This document shows, one piece after another, positions 11,088 to 13,984 of a stretch of DNA of 13,984 nt; positions within the stretch are counted from its first letter, which is position 1; each line of letters starts with the position of its first letter. A program made the position numbers and the translations under genes. This stretch comes from Bacteroidia bacterium (GTDB taxonomy: Bacteria > Bacteroidota > Bacteroidia > NS11-12g > UBA955): positions 1-13,984 of the forward strand of contig JACMRS010000165.1 of assembly GCA_014376345.1 (NCBI GenBank), read 5' to 3'. The notes below the pieces were generated by a model. That model saw only the letters and a list, made by a program, of their open reading frames with translations. It had not been told where the DNA came from and did no database searches.

Positions 11088-12314
11088 TTATCTCTGAATA
11101 ATTATCTTTCTTGAAATTATCTCATTGTTTAATTTCAGTTTCAGGATATAACTTCCATTCATAATAAATGAAATATCAGTTAAACTTTTACCATTAACTG
11201 AAGTACAATCTAAAATAAATGAATGAATAAACTTTCCATCCAAACTGATAATTTCGGCATTGTATTTTTCAGGTTTTATGTTTGAAAAACTTATCTCCAA
11301 AAAATTTCCGGCTGGTTGAGGATAGCATTTAAACTCAGCAACATTATCGATTCTATTAATTTCTGTTAAATAATTATTGATTATTGTTTTTCTCAAAGAC
11401 GGGGCTGTTAATTTTTTTTCATTAGTCAGAAATAAAGTATCCTTTCCTTTGTAACAAATACCTTCATTCTGGCCAAAATTCAAAACATTTCCAATCTCTA
11501 TTCTTCTTTTATTTCCATTAAAATAACTTCCGTTTTTGTAATCAAATAAAAGCCATAAAAAACAAGCTCCATTTGAAGAATTATATCCTGTTAGAACCAC
11601 TGTTTTTTTATTAGCAGAAACACATGCCCCTGTTATCAAACCTTTGACAGGCATTGAATCTTTCAACAAAGCAACATAAGTACCCGGCGTTGCAGGTAAA
11701 GTATAATGCCTGGTTTTCAAATCAACCCAGTCTTTTGAAAACAAATGAAGCGTATCATTTAACACAAAAAAAGCTTCCATATCATAATGGTTTTTTTGCG
11801 GTGCGCTTGTAAAATCGATTTGTCCCTGAAGGGAAAAATTAATTGTTTCAGCATCAATATAATTACTTGAATCTTTTAATTCTGCCTTATTAATTCGTAA
11901 CACTTTCAGGTCTTTTCTACTGCCGTCATTATTGCCAAAATCGCCAACATAAATAAATAATGAATCCTGAGTAATTTCTTCCCAGTCTGTGTTTAAAACA
12001 TTTTTAACCCTGATTTTACTTTTAATAATGCCTTTTTGATTGAGTCCGAAAATTATCGGTTCATTACCACTGTCATTAATTGTGTAGAATAAATTATTAT
12101 ACCAGATTAAACCGGATGTTTCAGAAATAGAATCAGAGAGTTTTGGATTGACAACAATGAGGTTTGCTGAAGAAACAGCATATTGACAACTTCCGTCATT
12201 AATAGTTGCAGAGGCATTGTAATTAGAAGCCTGAGGATCTGTGCAACCTGTTATCTGCGATACTAATTTATGCTGACAAAGAATAAACGATATAGCAAGA
12301 AAAAGTATCTTCAT
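11088..12314 (-). CDS. T9SS-exported propeller-like protein with GCTDP cysteine motif
   Basis: A 408-residue secreted protein. Residues 1-19 are a signal peptide (MKILFLAISFILC to LVS). Residues 22-43 are a short Cys-paired motif of the form GCTDPxAxNYNxxAxxxDGSC (Cys24 and Cys43), often found next to the signal peptide in exported proteins of Bacteroidota. Residues about 60-325 show strands and DSGN (81-84), DWEEI (110-114), YVGDFGNNDG (122-131) and HYDMEAFF (176-183), a pattern seen in propeller-like proteins of the SdiA-regulated/esterase-like-phytase kind. This assignment is tentative and no catalytic residues can be assigned. Residues 329-408 form a type IX secretion type A sorting domain, with YPQPA (331-335) in place of YPNPA, then a beta-sandwich ending in SRKIIIQR. 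The ATG overlaps the menC stop by one base (TAATG on the minus strand), so translation is probably coupled to menC although no metabolic link is evident. Confidence 0.8.
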   Translation of the reverse strand: MKILFLAISFILCQHKLVSQITGCTDPQASNYNASATINDGSCQYAVSSANLIVVNPKLSDSISETSGLIWYNNLFYTINDSGNEPIIFGLNQKGIIKSKIRVKNVLNTDWEEITQDSLFIYVGDFGNNDGSRKDLKVLRINKAELKDSSNYIDAETINFSLQGQIDFTSAPQKNHYDMEAFFVLNDTLHLFSKDWVDLKTRHYTLPATPGTYVALLKDSMPVKGLITGACVSANKKTVVLTGYNSSNGACFLWLLFDYKNGSYFNGNKRRIEIGNVLNFGQNEGICYKGKDTLFLTNEKKLTAPSLRKTIINNYLTEINRIDNVAEFKCYPQPAGNFLEISFSNIKPEKYNAEIISLDGKFIHSFILDCTSVNGKSLTDISFIMNGSYILKLKLNNEIISRKIIIQR

Positions 12315-13378
12315 TAAGCCTCCCCCTGCCCTGCTCCAAGGTCTTCAATTTCTTCCGCAATATCTTTCCACAGAAAACCATTTTCTATGCGTGTATAGGG
12401 TTTAAAATTCTTTGTATATAAATGACCTGTTCCAAGTCCTTGAGGTATTATAGGATTGTAACCTGCAACCCATTGTGCAATTGCATTCAAACCTATATTG
12501 CTTTCAAGTGCTGATGTTGCCCACCAGCCTATTTTTTGCTTTTGTGCAGCCTTTACCCATTTATCACTTTTAGTAAAACCTCCTACTAATCCGGGTTTGA
12601 TAATTATAAAAGCGGGCATAATAAATTTAAGAAGTTTATCTGCTTCTACATCAGGACGCTTTCCAATCAATTCTTCATCCAATGCAACAGGCACAGGACT
12701 TTTAGCACAAATTTCCTGCATCATTTCCTGATGCCCTGCTTTAATTGGCTGTTCAATAGAATGTAAATCAAACGTCTTTAATTCTTTCAGTTTTCTTAGT
12801 GCATCTAATGAATCAAATGCGCCATTGGCATCAACTCTCAGTTCAAGTTTTTGTACAGGATTTTCTTTTCTGATTGATTCAAGAAGCCTGCATTCTTCAT
12901 CAAAATCAAGTGAGCCGATTTTGATTTTTATACATTTAAAATTTGCCGCAATTTTAAGTTTGATTTCATTGAGCATTTCTTCTTTAGATGCCATCCAGAT
13001 CAAACCGTTAATTGGGATTCCCTGTCTTCCTATTGAATAAAAATTTTCAAACAAAATTCTTTTTCCGCCAATTTTTAAATCAAGTAAGGCAGTTTCCAAT
13101 CCAAACATAATTGAAGGAAAAGCATCCAGATCTAGTTCTTCAGCTTTCTTGCCATTATTTATTGATTCGACAAGTAAATTTAATTTGTCTTCATAATCAG
13201 GAACATCATCAACACTAAGTCCGGGCAAAACAGCACATTCGCCAATACCTATAATTTGCGGTCTTTCAGAATTCCACACTTTCAAAAGCCACAAATTTCG
13301 CTCATTAAGTGAACCACGACTGGTAGTTGCAGGTTTTTTATAAACAAGCGTATGCTTTTCTATTAAAGCTTTCAGCAT
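12314..13378 (-). CDS. menC: o-Succinylbenzoate synthase (enolase superfamily)
   Basis: A 354-residue cytosolic enzyme that dehydrates the cyclohexadiene intermediate SHCHC to o-succinylbenzoate in menaquinone synthesis. The enolase-superfamily active site is complete: the KxK pair Lys151/Lys153 in CIKIKIG, metal ligands Asp183 (RVDANGAF), Glu209 (SIEQP) and Asp234 (ALDEEL), and the second acid/base Lys261 (IIKPGLVGG). The capping domain covers about 1-110 with GECAVLPGLS (46-55). The length fits the family. The chemistry alone could also suit a dipeptide epimerase or muconate cycloisomerase, but the overlap with menA makes the MenC assignment firm. The ATG (13378-13376) lies inside the last codons of menA (7-base overlap). 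The stop TAA shares one base with the next ATG. The three genes therefore form a tightly packed minus-strand operon whose promoter lies beyond the right edge. Confidence 0.92.
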   Translation of the reverse strand: MLKALIEKHTLVYKKPATTSRGSLNERNLWLLKVWNSERPQIIGIGECAVLPGLSVDDVPDYEDKLNLLVESINNGKKAEELDLDAFPSIMFGLETALLDLKIGGKRILFENFYSIGRQGIPINGLIWMASKEEMLNEIKLKIAANFKCIKIKIGSLDFDEECRLLESIRKENPVQKLELRVDANGAFDSLDALRKLKELKTFDLHSIEQPIKAGHQEMMQEICAKSPVPVALDEELIGKRPDVEADKLLKFIMPAFIIIKPGLVGGFTKSDKWVKAAQKQKIGWWATSALESNIGLNAIAQWVAGYNPIIPQGLGTGHLYTKNFKPYTRIENGFLWKDIAEEIEDLGAGQGEA

Positions 13379-13984
13379 AATGAAATAATTTGAGATATAC
13401 CAAAAACAAGTGACAGCATCAGGTTGAGCAAAGATAACTTTTTAAGCTGTAAATTATAATCCATCCTTTCTGAAGCTTTAATTACGGAAAAAATTCCTTT
13501 GAAATATAATGGTACGAGCAGCAAAAAGATGAGACCAATTAATTTAAAATTAACAGAAGGACAACTATTTAAATTGAAAAAAATTAAAGCATAAATCAAT
13601 AATAGCAAATTTCCTGAAACGATTAAAAATACATGATAAGTTATTGCTCTTTTGTAACCAAGCAAAACAGGAATTGTTATTTTTCCACGTGCCTTATCAT
13701 TGTCAAGATCCCTGATATTATTGATATTCAGCACACCGGTGCAAAGTAATCCCATTCCAGTAGCGGCAAACCATATTGGTGAATCTAGATTTCCTGTAAT
13801 AAGAAAATAAACACCGCACACTGCTACGGGACCAAAAAAAATGAAAACAAAAATATCACCGAATCCTTTATAACCATAAGGGTTTTTTCCTGCAGTATAT
13901 TTTATTGAAGCTGCTATAGCTGAAAGGCCAATAATAAAAAATATTATAAACCTGACAGACACGCCATCGAATGATGAATACAAC
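13372..13984 (-). CDS. menA: 1,4-Dihydroxy-2-naphthoate prenyltransferase, C-terminal part (partial)
   Basis: The visible 203 or so residues are the C-terminal two-thirds of a UbiA-family membrane prenyltransferase that attaches the isoprenoid chain to 1,4-dihydroxy-2-naphthoate, giving demethylmenaquinone at the inner membrane. The MenA signature YTAGKNPYGYKGFGD is present, and 46 or so residues later comes the second Asp-rich motif NNIRDLDNDKARGKITIPVL, whose Asp pair binds Mg-diphosphate. At least six hydrophobic segments are visible. The first Asp-rich motif is missing because the gene continues past the right edge; the TTG at 13983 is an ordinary Leu codon, not a start. It overlaps menC by seven bases, and the pairing with menC supports the menaquinone role. 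Confidence 0.92.
   Translation of the reverse strand, partial: LYSSFDGVSVRFIIFFIIGLSAIAASIKYTAGKNPYGYKGFGDIFVFIFFGPVAVCGVYFLITGNLDSPIWFAATGMGLLCTGVLNINNIRDLDNDKARGKITIPVLLGYKRAITYHVFLIVSGNLLLLIYALIFFNLNSCPSVNFKLIGLIFLLLVPLYFKGIFSVIKASERMDYNLQLKKLSLLNLMLSLVFGISQIISLC

Noticed and set aside
13981..13983. TTG as the start of menA
   Set aside because: The MenA family is about 300 residues and its first Asp-rich motif is not in the visible part, so this codon is internal and the gene continues past the edge.

Overview
The window looks like a chromosomal segment of a low-GC member of the Bacteroidota. The indicators are two proteins with C-terminal sorting domains of the type IX secretion system (T9SS) (ending at 6879 and 11088), an ECF sigma factor coupled to an envelope-spanning anti-sigma-like protein, a GH3-family adenylating enzyme, cyclophilin-FKBP fusion isomerases, the menaquinone genes menA and menC, and upstream elements that fit the Bacteroidota promoter form TTTG / TAnnTTTG with no Shine-Dalgarno sequences. 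I cannot place it to genus. The window is gene-dense: no gap between genes exceeds about 85 bases, and no RNA gene, insertion sequence, CRISPR array, prophage or attachment site is visible.

Left part (1-2136): the 3' end of ahcY (S-adenosylhomocysteine hydrolase), a terminator-like hairpin that abuts the start of a secreted NlpC/P60 cell-wall hydrolase, then the divergent pair pyrE (minus) and a Nudix hydrolase (plus). The start codons of this pair overlap by two bases, and each gene's candidate promoter lies inside the other's coding sequence.

Middle part (2171-8416): a three-gene plus-strand cassette. An ECF sigma factor overlaps by four bases (TTGA) a protein with a cytoplasmic N-terminus, one inner-membrane helix, a long disordered linker and an outer-membrane beta-barrel. 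Next comes a large T9SS-exported propeller/adhesin-like protein. The simplest reading is an envelope-sensing regulatory unit with a linked secreted product. Convergent to it, with one base between, is a GH3-family protein on the minus strand.

Right part (8501-13984): a plus-strand operon of a small conserved protein of unknown function (GTG start, probably near-leaderless) and two successive cyclophilin-FKBP isomerases. One is a soluble periplasmic protein with a coiled-coil insert and the other is a lipoprotein with an acidic tail after the lipobox. A strong bidirectional terminator at about 11036-11067 separates this operon from a minus-strand operon menA (cut by the window end), menC and a T9SS-exported propeller-like protein, whose genes overlap at their stop/start codons.

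Most genes are recognisable families. The most promising unit for new biology is the sigma / dual-membrane anti-sigma / T9SS cargo cassette. Next are the paired dual-family isomerases with a coupled unknown protein, and the pyrE/Nudix arrangement of overlapping starts.
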